Counted from the stretch's first letter, positions 1-7,700 are shown. The stretch: 15,401 bases of DNA from an uncultured Bacteroidales bacterium (GCA_900546395.1 URDD01000060.1:1-15401); one strand, 5' to 3'. Made by a program: numbers and translations. The notes: generated by a model from the sequence alone, not told the origin.

Positions 1-2
1 TC

Positions 3-251
3 CAAAGAGACGGTATTGAAGTGGCCATTCTTACATTGACAGAAAACGGGCAGTCGGATTATCTCAGAAGACAGGGGCTGTTCGTAAAGATTGTACCTGA
101 ATTATCATTATGTTCATGTGTTATGGACAAATCCTCCGTCTGGTATGGCAGTATCAATATCCTTGGCTATCCGACGGAAGAAGGTAATATTATAAGAATT
201 AAAGATATAAGGAGGACACCGGCTAAATGTATGTTGTCAAATCACTTGTGA
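3..251 (+). CDS. 3' end of a phospholipase-D-like / helicase-associated protein (partial)
   Basis: The frame is open from the left edge of the window, so only the last 82 residues are visible. The pattern VMDKSSVWYGSINILGYPTE is typical of the C-terminal phospholipase-D-like segment found in some bacterial DEAD/DEAH helicases and PLD nucleases, where a polar D/K pair is followed by WYGSIN. No helicase motif lies inside the window, so the full architecture is unknown. The last residues after IKDIR are poorly family-like, which may mean that the extreme C-terminus is altered. The gene sits next to other damaged reading frames, so it may itself be a remnant. The PLD-like assignment is from pattern recognition only. 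Confidence 0.5.
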   Translation, partial: QRDGIEVAILTLTENGQSDYLRRQGLFVKIVPELSLCSCVMDKSSVWYGSINILGYPTEEGNIIRIKDIRRTPAKCMLSNHL

Positions 252-381
252 TACATTATATTTCTGAATTTTAAGCATGAAAAACAGCGAATGAAGACAG
301 AAGCAGTTCAGCCGGACAAGGGCGGATATTGGCAGGTGGTCGAAAAAACGGATTGATTTTCCGTCAGTCTGTCCATTTCCC

Positions 382-867
382 TTGAAATTTTTTCCTCCGT
401 TATCCTGGGCATATAAGGACTTGAACGACTACCCCGATGGTGTTTACGGCAGGGATGAAGCGATTGCCCACAGATTAAACACGGCAGACATCAGACGGAA
501 AATCACACACGACCAAGTCCGTCTTAATATATTTACCCTGAATCAGATGCCTGAATCATTATTTGACCTTAACGGCTTAAGCGGGACGAAATTCAAACTG
601 CCACCTAATAGTACTACAAATGAACGAATAGATATTGGACTGTCCGAAGGCATCCCACTCTTTAATCCACGAACCTATAAAAATTATCGTCTTAAGCGAT
701 TTTGGACAAAACGAGGCTTGGAAAAGCAGACACAGCATTTATGCTCATTACTTCAACATGATATGGAAAATATAAATGCCATAGTGGAAAAATGGCATAC
801 AGTGCATAAATGCAATCTTACTGATTGGGAGGGGAATATAATAGAACAGAAAGAAGGTCTGCGATGA
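382..867 (+). CDS. hypothetical protein, unrecognised
   Basis: I do not recognise a family for this 161-residue frame. It is hydrophilic, with no signal peptide, no membrane segment and no clear catalytic motif. It contains a DGVYGRDEAIAHRL stretch near the N-terminus and a helical, charged C-terminal third. The start is uncertain: the annotated start is TTG at 382, the frame is open upstream to 295 without an ATG, and an internal ATG near 547 (MPESLFDL) is possible. Its stop codon overlaps the ATG of the next frame (ATGA at 864-867), the usual sign of translational coupling, which argues that the two frames were once a real gene pair. The N-terminus may have been lost with the damage seen upstream and downstream. 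Confidence 0.45.
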   Translation: MKFFPPLSWAYKDLNDYPDGVYGRDEAIAHRLNTADIRRKITHDQVRLNIFTLNQMPESLFDLNGLSGTKFKLPPNSTTNERIDIGLSEGIPLFNPRTYKNYRLKRFWTKRGLEKQTQHLCSLLQHDMENINAIVEKWHTVHKCNLTDWEGNIIEQKEGLR

Positions 868-1203
868 AACTGACCAATAAACGATTTTGGAAATCTGACA
901 GGGTATGCAATTGCATATATAACTTCTTTAGGCTTAAACTCTTTGGGTGGTATTATCGCATGGAAGTTGTCAAAAGAAACAACTCATTGGCTTTTGTTTG
1001 CATTTTACCAATGGATTGCACATATGGCAAGCATCACTACGGAAAAAACTTTGATTTCGCTTATGAACCTGGTAGGAATTATAACAGATGACTTCACCTT
1101 TAGATACGCCGGAGAATCTGTCTGCTTTCAGAAATGCCAGAGAGGGCCGTTACCGTTTCCGATGTGCATCCTGCCGGCTTTGGATATGGCTGTCTGGATG
1201 TAG
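864..1203 (+). pseudogene. small membrane protein, frameshifted and probably truncated
   Basis: ATG at 864 overlaps the stop of the preceding ORF. The first ten residues (MKLTNKRFWK) are followed in the same frame by a cysteine- and arginine-rich sequence. The +1 frame, open from 874, instead reads LTGYAIAYITSLGLNSLGG, then a hydrophobic WLLFAFYQWIAHMA stretch and a second hydrophobic run (LISLMNLVGIIT). This is what a two-helix membrane protein would look like. Dropping one A from the AAA at 891-893 joins the two parts, so a single-base insertion is the simplest explanation. After about position 1090 the frame loses this character and runs 76 bp antisense into the end of the thiD-containing gene. 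The original C-terminus was therefore probably lost. The family is unknown. Confidence 0.5.
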
Positions 1204-2474
1204 GTCTTGGCTGCACCGACAGCATCAGCAAGAGGCAAAGCAGACCGGCATAATGACAATGAGTCCAAAGCCAGGCGCGAAGCGATTGCGGAAGAGAGAG
1301 TACATCCTGTTCCGTGGAGGTTTGTCGAATGTACTTTGGCTGTCTCAAATACGTGCAATGTGCCGTCATAAAGAATGTCACACATGGAGTCACCCTCCAG
1401 GTGGCCTCCCTTAATCAGTACAGCACATCCATATCGCTCAGACAGCAAAAGAGCCGTTTCTTTCATCTGTTCTACTGTATTGATAAGGCATCCTGCAAGC
1501 AGGGATGCTTCATTGAGATTGGGTGTTATCAGAGAGCAGAGAGGGAAGAGCACCTTTTCCACGTATTTCCTGCAGTCGTCTTTCATAAGTACAGAGCCGC
1601 TGGTAGAGACCATTACAGGGTCACATACTACAGGAATATCCTGGTATTTTTCCAGTATGTCAGTTATGGCTTCTGCAGTTTGTATGTCGTAAATCATTCC
1701 TGTTTTTACTGCACAGATATCCAGGTCTTCAAAAACGGCAAGCATCTGCTCGCGGATCATAGCAGGGGAGACGGCCTCTACACTGTGTACACCCAGTGTG
1801 TTCTGCGCCGTTACTGCTGTGATGACAGATGCAGCATAACATCCGAATGCTGAAATCGTCTTTATATCAGCCTGTATGCCTGCCCCTCCTGAGCAGTCAG
1901 AACCTGCTATCGTCAGTACAGCAGGAGGTGTCACCAGTCTGTCCCATACGCATCCCAGCATTGCTCCTCCTCCGAAGCCGAGAGTTTCCAGTTCCTCTGC
2001 TTTGGACTCATCGACTCCACCCAGAGCATAGACTTTGGAATCAATTATCCCTTGTCCCGCTGCTTTTTTCAGTGTTTCCTTGCTGAAATTGGATTTATAG
2101 CCTTTCTTTGATATGCTGTCATAGACTGGGCTGAGGAAAAGATAATCGCATTCCCTCTTGTATTTTTCTAATTCTTCAAGACAGTGGCACGACCTGCTGA
2201 CCAGTCCGATGAATCCTTCCGGAACTTTATTTGACCGCTGGTTAAGATGTATGCCTCCAAGGCCGTATCGGACAGCGAGTTCAGGATAATAGTGGATAGA
2301 AATCCTGCTGCGGAACCTGACAGGAATCTGTTCTATGATTCCGGCTACTTCTTCTTCTGAAGCTTCTGGCTTGCGCAGGTGGACGCGGGAATATCCGCAT
2401 TCAAGGGCGCGGATGACCAGACGGGCATCTTCCTGTAAAATTTCAGGCAATGTTATTGCTATCCTTTCAAACAT
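1128..2474 (-). CDS. thiD: TenI-like / hydroxymethylpyrimidine (phosphate) kinase ThiD fusion
   Basis: This 448-residue protein has two domains. Residues 1-180 have the ThiE/TenI TIM-barrel fold signature (VHLRKPE, GGIHLNQRS, YLFLSPVYDS followed by ISKKGY, ALGGV). The residues ThiE uses are not kept: QLRxK is HLRKP, the metal-binding acidic residues are replaced by H/Y and S, and the TTTK loop is absent. This suggests a TenI-type role (thiazole tautomer aromatisation) or a scaffolding role rather than thiamine-phosphate synthase. Residues 185-448 are a complete ThiD ribokinase-fold domain: AGSDCSGGAGIQADIKT, CDPVMVSTSG, TPNLNEA, IKGGH, the anion-hole HGTGC near 388-391, and a GNGPLWHF tail. 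ThiD phosphorylates HMP to HMP-P and HMP-PP in the cytoplasm. It is the last gene of the thi operon, but 231 bp separate it from thiF, mostly a palindromic repeat. Confidence 0.93.
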   Translation of the reverse strand: MFERIAITLPEILQEDARLVIRALECGYSRVHLRKPEASEEEVAGIIEQIPVRFRSRISIHYYPELAVRYGLGGIHLNQRSNKVPEGFIGLVSRSCHCLEELEKYKRECDYLFLSPVYDSISKKGYKSNFSKETLKKAAGQGIIDSKVYALGGVDESKAEELETLGFGGGAMLGCVWDRLVTPPAVLTIAGSDCSGGAGIQADIKTISAFGCYAASVITAVTAQNTLGVHSVEAVSPAMIREQMLAVFEDLDICAVKTGMIYDIQTAEAITDILEKYQDIPVVCDPVMVSTSGSVLMKDDCRKYVEKVLFPLCSLITPNLNEASLLAGCLINTVEQMKETALLLSERYGCAVLIKGGHLEGDSMCDILYDGTLHVFETAKVHSTNLHGTGCTLSSAIASRLALDSLSLCRSALPLADAVGAAKTYIQTAISKAGRMHIGNGNGPLWHF

Positions 2475-2508
2475 AATTTTACCGGACTTTTTTATTTATA
2501 AAAATTTA

Positions 2509-2674
2509 AGAAGCTGTTTAAATTTTTGTCATTATAAATTTTATGAGGTATTTTTGAGGATGTTTTCTGTGACTTTTTGAAAAAGATAACAGTGTTATCT
2601 GACTGAAAAAAGTCAAAGAAAACAGACCTAAAAGAGCCATAAAAGAATTTTTGAAAAATTTTTAAACAGCTTCT
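2509..2674. repeat. 166-bp palindromic MITE-like element, long form
   Basis: The element is bounded by the 14-bp inverted repeat AGAAGCTGTTTAAA / TTTAAACAGCTTCT. The arms are imperfectly complementary over almost the whole length and meet at the perfect small palindrome GATAACAGTGTTATC (2585-2599). The transcript could therefore fold into one long hairpin. It has no coding capacity. The left 72 bp and the right 20 bp are identical to the 92-bp element at 9506-9597. It lies between thiF and the TenI-like/ThiD gene. The terminal repeats, lack of coding sequence and second copy in the window suggest a non-autonomous transposable element; the cognate transposase is not identified. Confidence 0.85.
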
Positions 2675-2706
2675 AAACAGCTTCTAAACAGCTTCTAAAC
2701 ACCTTC
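2663..2706. repeat. four tandem copies of an 11-bp unit (TAAACAGCTTC)
   Basis: The units run 2663-2673, 2674-2684, 2685-2695 and 2696-2706. The first three are identical and the fourth has CACC in place of CAGC. The unit is the terminal inverted-repeat sequence of the adjacent palindromic element, so the array is a tandem amplification of the element's end. The array reaches the thiF stop codon (TAG on the minus strand, 2706-2708), so the end of thiF abuts or was rebuilt by the repeat. Confidence 0.9.
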
Positions 2707-3377
2707 TAAAGCTCAATGATATAGCTTTGCATTGTCCTCAAATCGATGGTCCACAATTTGTTTCGTAAGGTATCTCCGAATCCGCATATTGTCTTTACGA
2801 CTTCTCCGGCCTGCACGCACCCTACGATGCCGGCTGTCATGCCGAGTACGGCAGAAGATGGGTTTTCCGGCGGAGTAGGGAAGAGGTCGGCATATCCTGC
2901 CGTTGTTTCATCAAATACAGATACCTGACCTTCAAAGCCCTGGATTGCTCCATATATATAGGTCTTGCCATTTTTCCGGCATTTGTTACATAGCATAGCC
3001 CTTGTCCGGTAATTGTCGCAGCAGTCAACGATGATTTCCTTAATTATATCTTCCGCATTGACGGTGTCTATCCGGCTCTTTATCGGAATGACTTCTATGC
3101 CGCTATTCATTGCAGACAGTCTTTCTGCCGCTTCAGCGGCTTTGGGCAAGCCAAGCATATCTTCAGAATACAGGACCTGCCTTTGCAGATTTGAAAGGCT
3201 CACAGTGTCGTCGTCTGCAATCCCGATATGTCCTATTCCCGCTGCACAGAGGTACATGGCCACAGGAGAGCCCAGACCTCCGGCACCCACAATCAAAACC
3301 TTGGAAGCCAGCATTTTCTGCTGGCCCCCAGGTCCGATTTCATCAAGCATTGTCTGTCTTGAATATCTTTCGTTCAT
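2706..3377 (-). CDS. thiF: ThiF-like ThiS adenylyltransferase
   Basis: This 223-residue E1-like enzyme adenylates the C-terminal glycine of ThiS to prepare it for sulfur transfer in thiazole synthesis. The nucleotide-binding loop VGAGGLGSP is near residues 30-38. The acidic DDD (55-57) and SNLQRQ (62-67) match the MoeB/ThiF family, and CDNYRTR (120-126) matches its CDN/TDN motif. The start chosen is MNERYSRQ at 3377; the frame is open further upstream but that would overlap thiH. The protein is shorter than E. coli ThiF (about 250). The region that carries CYxC and the acyl-disulfide cysteine in E. coli reads GYADLFPTPPENPSSAVLG here, and the C-terminal CxxC pair is absent. Its place after thiH and the intact ThiS GG tail support the ThiF call over MoeB. 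Confidence 0.88.
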   Translation of the reverse strand: MNERYSRQTMLDEIGPGGQQKMLASKVLIVGAGGLGSPVAMYLCAAGIGHIGIADDDTVSLSNLQRQVLYSEDMLGLPKAAEAAERLSAMNSGIEVIPIKSRIDTVNAEDIIKEIIVDCCDNYRTRAMLCNKCRKNGKTYIYGAIQGFEGQVSVFDETTAGYADLFPTPPENPSSAVLGMTAGIVGCVQAGEVVKTICGFGDTLRNKLWTIDLRTMQSYIIEL

Positions 3378-3420
3378 GATAGTGTCCAAAATTTCCAAAC
3401 AAAGCAAGTAAATATCAAAC

Positions 3421-4545
3421 TTACAGGTGCGGCTTGTCAAATGCGCTGTCCCAATCCTTCCATACAGGCTCACGTCCGAGTTCCCGAAGTCTGTTGAAGA
3501 CCTCCTGAGGACTCCTTTCATCGCTTACATGGAACTGTTCCAGTGACTGGGGATAAGTATAATATCCGCCCGGATCAGTCTTGCTGCCTGCACTCATTGT
3601 AGTAACCCCGAGTGTAGCCATATTGTCGCGGAACTCAGCCAGTTCCCTCGTCGAGTATGATATATCGACAGTATGGTCAAAGATTCTCATGGCAAAGGTC
3701 AGCTGGGCGAGTTCCCTGTCGCTCATGATTACATTTGGCTGGAATCCTCCGTTTTCTGCAGGACGCATACGCGGGAAATTCACGCTGTATCTTGTGCGCC
3801 AGTATTTTTTCTGAAGATAGCGCAGGTGGTGTGCCATCATCACAGCATCCGTGCGCCAGTCTTCCAGACCTATAAGTATTCCCATGCCGATGGAGTGCAC
3901 TCCGGCCTGTCCCATACGGTCAAAGCCGATGACTCTCCATTCGAAATCCGCCTTGCGCCCGCGCGGGTGGTAGATGTTGTACCTGGCCCTGTTGTAGGTC
4001 TCCTGAAAGCAGATTACTCCATTGAGCCCGTGGTGGGTGAGTCCTTCATATTCTTCGGCAGAGAGTGGCATTACTTCGATTTTCAGGTCATCGAAATACT
4101 TCTTCGCCCTGTCAAGAGCTTCAGCAAGATAGGGGACACCAGCCTTTGCCGGATTTTCGCCAGTTACCAGTAGCAGGCTCTCAAAAGGACCTGTCTGTTT
4201 TATAGCCTTGTACTCATCTTCCATCTGGTCGAATGTAAGAATGGTACGCTTCATCGGGTTTGATGCGTGAAATCCGCAATATACGCAGCCGTTGGCGCAG
4301 GAGTTGGTCAGATAAAGGGGGATGAACAATGATATTGTCTTTCCGAACCTTTCTTCTGTATAGTGCCGGCTCAGCCTTGCCATCTGTTCCAGAAAAGGAA
4401 CTGCAGCAGGCGAAACCATTGCCATAAAGTCTTCTATGTCACAGTGTTCTTTGCTGAGAGCCCTGCGGACATCAGCTTCAGTCTTTGAGTTGATACGTTC
4501 TGTTGTTTCTTCCCAGGAGATATTCTTTAGATATTCTGAAAACAT
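3421..4545 (-). CDS. thiH: 2-iminoacetate synthase (tyrosine lyase) ThiH
   Basis: This 374-residue radical SAM enzyme cleaves tyrosine to dehydroglycine (2-iminoacetate) and p-cresol, supplying the C2-N unit of the thiazole. The CxxxCxxC cluster motif is CANGCVYC at residues 83-90. It is preceded by the family stretch FIPLYLTNS and followed by GFHASNPMKR. The region RYSVNFPRMRPA and a C-terminal MSAGSKTDPGGY are also typical of ThiH. Length matches the E. coli enzyme (377). Use of ThiH rather than glycine oxidase ThiO fits an anaerobic organism. It lies 27 bp after thiC and 43 bp before thiF in the operon. Confidence 0.96.
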   Translation of the reverse strand: MFSEYLKNISWEETTERINSKTEADVRRALSKEHCDIEDFMAMVSPAAVPFLEQMARLSRHYTEERFGKTISLFIPLYLTNSCANGCVYCGFHASNPMKRTILTFDQMEDEYKAIKQTGPFESLLLVTGENPAKAGVPYLAEALDRAKKYFDDLKIEVMPLSAEEYEGLTHHGLNGVICFQETYNRARYNIYHPRGRKADFEWRVIGFDRMGQAGVHSIGMGILIGLEDWRTDAVMMAHHLRYLQKKYWRTRYSVNFPRMRPAENGGFQPNVIMSDRELAQLTFAMRIFDHTVDISYSTRELAEFRDNMATLGVTTMSAGSKTDPGGYYTYPQSLEQFHVSDERSPQEVFNRLRELGREPVWKDWDSAFDKPHL

Positions 4546-4572
4546 TTTCCTATAAATTTAAAACTCTGCTTT

Positions 4573-6264
4573 CTACAGCTTCTTCAGGTTCCTGGACAAT
4601 CTCATTGCGCAGAAGTTGGGCCCGCACATTGTACAATACTCTCCGTCTGTGTGACGTCCTTTCTCGAAATATTCCAAAGCTCGTTCCGGGTCGAGAGAAA
4701 GGTGGAACTGGTCTCTCCAGCGGAACTCGAAGCGGGCTTTGCTCAGTGCATTGTCCCTTACGACAGCGCCCGGATGTCCTTTGGCTATGTCAGCCGCGTG
4801 CGCAGCAAGTTTGTATGAAATTACTCCGGTGCGGACATCTTCCCTGTCAGGAAGCCCGAGGTGTTCCTTAGGTGTGACATAGCAGAGCATGGCTGTTCCG
4901 AGCCAGCCGATCTGTGCTGCTCCGATTGCCGAAGTGATATGGTCATATCCCGGCGCAATATCTGTTACGATAGGTCCGAGGGTGTAGAACGGAGCTTCGT
5001 GGCAGCTTGAAATCTGGCGCTCCATATTTTCACGGATTTTATGAAGCGGAACGTGTCCCGGGCCTTCTATGAATGCCTGCACATTCTTTTTCCAGGCGCG
5101 TTCCACAAGTTCTCCAAGAGTATCCAGTTCGGCAAACTGTGCCTTGTCGTTGGCGTCGTAGATAGATCCCGGCCTGAGTCCGTCTCCAAGTGAGATGGCT
5201 ACATCATACTGGGCAAGGATGTCACAGATGTCGTCAAAGTGTTCGTAAAGGAAGCTTTCCCGGTTGTGAATCAGACACCACTGGCTCATTATGCTTCCTC
5301 CGCGGCTGACGATTCCTGTGAGGCGGTTGTCGGCCAGGTGTACGTTGTGAAGACGTATGCCTGCGTGAATGGTAAAGTAGTCAACACCCTGCTCACATTG
5401 CTCAATAAGGGTGTCACGGTATATTTCCCAGTCGAGTCTGGCAGGATCACCATCGACTTTTTCAAGTGCCTGATAGATAGGGACTGTGCCTACCGGTACA
5501 GGACAGTTGCGTATGATCCATTCCCTGGTCTCGTGGATATTGTCTCCGGTAGAAAGATCCATCAATGTATCTCCACCCCATTTGCAGCTCCATACAGCTT
5601 TGTCCACTTCCTCTTCTATGGTAGATGTGGTAGCTGAGTTTCCGATATTTGTGTTGATTTTTACCAGGAAGTTCTTGCCGATAATCATCGGCTCTGCTTC
5701 AGGGTGGTTGATGTTTGCAGGAAGGACTGCACGGCCTGCCGCGATTTCATCGCGGACGAACTCGGGAGTGATGTTTGTGCTTATGCCGAGCTGTTCGCAG
5801 TTCATATTCTCGCGTATGGCTACATATTCCATTTCCGGAGTGATGATTCCCGCCTTGGCGTATGCCATCTGTGTGATCTGCTTTCCTTGTTTTGCACGGA
5901 ACGGCTTGCAGATGTGTTCGAATCTGAGGTGGTCAAGGCTTTTGTCTGCCATCCTCATGCGGCCGTATTCGCTTGTCAGATCGTCAAGCATCTCAATGTC
6001 ATCCCTGTCCTTGTGCCAGTCGAGGCGGATGCGTTCGATTCCTTTTTTCAGATCGACTGTTTTTTGCGGGTCAGTGAACGGACCGCTGGTGTCGTAAATA
6101 TATACGGGGTCGTTAGGTATTATATGTTTTTCTCCGTTCTTGTCGATGTTGACGGTCGGTGTGAGGTTTACTTTCTGCATTCCTACTTTGATTTGCGGAA
6201 AGAGTTTGCCTTGCATATATACCTTTTCGCGATGCGCGAAGTATTCTTTTTTCTTTTCACTCAT
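4573..6264 (-). CDS. thiC: phosphomethylpyrimidine synthase ThiC
   Basis: This 563-residue radical SAM enzyme converts aminoimidazole ribotide to HMP phosphate. Family landmarks include YDTSGP near the N-terminus, MRENMNCEQLG-like sequence (AIRENMNCEQLG), the long TTSTIEEEVDKAVW segment, SLGDGLRPGS, EGPGHVP and TPKEHLGLP. The [4Fe-4S] cluster motif CTMCGPNFC (CX2CX4C, cysteines 544, 547 and 552) is at the C-terminus, as expected. It is shorter than the E. coli enzyme (631) because of a shorter N-terminal region. It lies 40 bp after thiG and 27 bp before thiH. Its product is the substrate of the ThiD domain encoded by the last gene of the operon. Confidence 0.98.
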   Translation of the reverse strand: MSEKKKEYFAHREKVYMQGKLFPQIKVGMQKVNLTPTVNIDKNGEKHIIPNDPVYIYDTSGPFTDPQKTVDLKKGIERIRLDWHKDRDDIEMLDDLTSEYGRMRMADKSLDHLRFEHICKPFRAKQGKQITQMAYAKAGIITPEMEYVAIRENMNCEQLGISTNITPEFVRDEIAAGRAVLPANINHPEAEPMIIGKNFLVKINTNIGNSATTSTIEEEVDKAVWSCKWGGDTLMDLSTGDNIHETREWIIRNCPVPVGTVPIYQALEKVDGDPARLDWEIYRDTLIEQCEQGVDYFTIHAGIRLHNVHLADNRLTGIVSRGGSIMSQWCLIHNRESFLYEHFDDICDILAQYDVAISLGDGLRPGSIYDANDKAQFAELDTLGELVERAWKKNVQAFIEGPGHVPLHKIRENMERQISSCHEAPFYTLGPIVTDIAPGYDHITSAIGAAQIGWLGTAMLCYVTPKEHLGLPDREDVRTGVISYKLAAHAADIAKGHPGAVVRDNALSKARFEFRWRDQFHLSLDPERALEYFEKGRHTDGEYCTMCGPNFCAMRLSRNLKKL

Positions 6265-6304
6265 AGTGGTTGGCTATTTGTTTGATTATGGTAGTTTTAC
6301 GTTT

Positions 6305-7078
6305 TTAGTCAAGAAAACTGGTGAGCGGGGAGGAAGCTGCCGCGTTGAGATTCGAGATCTGGCTTCCGAGCCCGGCTTCGTATGCCCTGCGTCCTGCTAT
6401 GACGGCTTCCTTGAATGCAGTGGCCATAGCTACAGGGTCTCCTGCAACGGCGATGGCTGTATTTACCAGGCAGGCGGCTGCTCCCATTTCCATTGCTTCA
6501 GCTGCGTGGCTCGGTGCTCCTATACCGGCATCAACAACTACCGGGACATTGGCCTGCTCTATGATGATACGTATGAGGTCGCGTGTTATGAGACCTTTAT
6601 TGGTGCCGATAGGTGCTCCGAGAGGCATAACGGTAGCAGCTCCGGCCTCTTCAAGGTGTTTACAGAGAGTAGGGTCTGCCTGACAATATGGGAGAACGAC
6701 GAAGCCGAGTTTCACAAGCTGTTCTGTAGCTTTCAATGTCTCGATGGAGTCCGGTAGAAGATAGCGGGGGTCCGGATGGATTTCAAGTTTGAGCCAGTTG
6801 GTCCCGAATGCTTCGCGGGCCATTTGAGCCGCGAAAACGGCTTCTTCAGCATTCCTGACTCCTGATGTGTTTGGAAGTAGCTGAATATCAGGAGATACAA
6901 TGTGAGAGAGAAGCTCGTCATCTTGATTTCCGAGTTCTACACGTTTCATAGCCAATGTAACCATTTCTGTTCCGGAAGCGGCTATCGCTTCTTTCATCAG
7001 TCCATATGACGGGAACTTTCCTGTTCCAAGGAAAAGCCTTGAGGTGAATTCCTTACCGGCTATAACTAATTTTTCCAT
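6305..7078 (-). CDS. thiG: thiazole synthase ThiG
   Basis: This 257-residue TIM-barrel enzyme condenses deoxyxylulose phosphate, dehydroglycine and the ThiS thiocarboxylate into the thiazole phosphate. The Schiff-base lysine is K97 in NWLKLEIHPD. Other family landmarks are FTSRLFLGTGK at the N-terminus, LLPNTSG, VVLPYCQADP, MPLGAPIGTNKG, VVVDAGIGAPSHAAEAMEMG and the C-terminal AGRRAYEAGL. The first 26 bp overlap the 3' end of thiE, which implies translational coupling. Length matches the family (about 255-260). Confidence 0.97.
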   Translation of the reverse strand: MEKLVIAGKEFTSRLFLGTGKFPSYGLMKEAIAASGTEMVTLAMKRVELGNQDDELLSHIVSPDIQLLPNTSGVRNAEEAVFAAQMAREAFGTNWLKLEIHPDPRYLLPDSIETLKATEQLVKLGFVVLPYCQADPTLCKHLEEAGAATVMPLGAPIGTNKGLITRDLIRIIIEQANVPVVVDAGIGAPSHAAEAMEMGAAACLVNTAIAVAGDPVAMATAFKEAVIAGRRAYEAGLGSQISNLNAAASSPLTSFLD

Positions 7079-7697
7079 TTGATATCAGATTTAATAATTT
7101 TCTTGTTTCACTTACCGGGTCTTCTGCACGTAATATGGTGCCGCTTACGGCAATTCCTGAGACTCCTGTCTGCATTATCTGCGGTATATCATCGTATGTG
7201 ATGCCTCCAATGGCCACGATGGGTATGTCTATGCCTTCCGTTTTCATTTTGCCGACAATTTCCCGATAGCCTTCAAGTCCGAGTACCGGACTGAGTTTTT
7301 CTTTGGTGGTCGTGAAACGGTACGGTCCGCAGCCAATGTAGTCCGCGCCTGACCGGCAGTGGCTCAGCACGTCCTCGAATGTATTGGCTGTACCTCCTAT
7401 GATGAAATCTTTTCCGAGGATTTCGCGAGCCCGGGATATTGGCATATCATTCTTTCCCAAATGTACACCGTCTGCATTTATTTCTTTGACCAGCATTACA
7501 TTATCATCAATGATGAATTTTGCTCCTGCATCTTTGCACATTTGCTGTGCTGTCAGTGCGGTCTTGCGCATGTCTTCGTCCAACGCTTCTTTCATACGCA
7601 GCTGTATCCATCTGCAGCCTCCTTCCAGAGCCATACGGATGGAATCAAGGTATGAATATCTGTCGTTGTAATGTGAGATGAATTGGAACTCTATCAT
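7053..7697 (-). CDS. thiE: thiamine-phosphate synthase ThiE
   Basis: This 214-residue enzyme joins HMP-PP and thiazole phosphate to give thiamine phosphate. All expected active-site features are visible: IQLRMK (Q32, R34, K36) for the pyrimidine diphosphate, IIDDN (64-65) and GVHLGKNDM (D84) for magnesium, and GPYRFTTTKEK (124-134) for the thiazole phosphate and diphosphate. These are the residues that the TenI-like half of the last operon gene lacks, so this is the real synthase. It begins 3 bp after the thiS stop and overlaps thiG by 26 bp. Confidence 0.95.
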   Translation of the reverse strand: MIEFQFISHYNDRYSYLDSIRMALEGGCRWIQLRMKEALDEDMRKTALTAQQMCKDAGAKFIIDDNVMLVKEINADGVHLGKNDMPISRAREILGKDFIIGGTANTFEDVLSHCRSGADYIGCGPYRFTTTKEKLSPVLGLEGYREIVGKMKTEGIDIPIVAIGGITYDDIPQIMQTGVSGIAVSGTILRAEDPVSETRKLLNLISNGKISYSR

Positions 7698-7700
7698 AGA

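Noticed and set aside
291..356. Short ORF MKTEAVQPDKGGYWQVVEKTD
   Set aside because: Only 21 residues with no ribosome-binding site or motif; possibly part of decayed coding sequence but not supportable.
1314..1853. Long + strand reading frames opposite the thi genes
   Set aside because: They are antisense to clearly conserved enzymes and have no family-like sequence.
2833..2989. CNKC in ThiF as a zinc site
   Set aside because: It lies at residues 130-133, outside the region where ThiF/MoeB zinc cysteines occur, and no second pair is present.
3408..3440. TAAGTTTG on the minus strand just after thiH, a possible -7 element for thiF
   Set aside because: The nearest upstream TTTG is only 14 bp away rather than 19-21, and tight operon spacing makes an internal promoter unnecessary.
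3378..3521. Longer start for thiF overlapping thiH
   Set aside because: The extra 48 residues are unlike ThiF and overlap the thiH coding end. MNERYSRQ at 3377 matches the family N-terminus.
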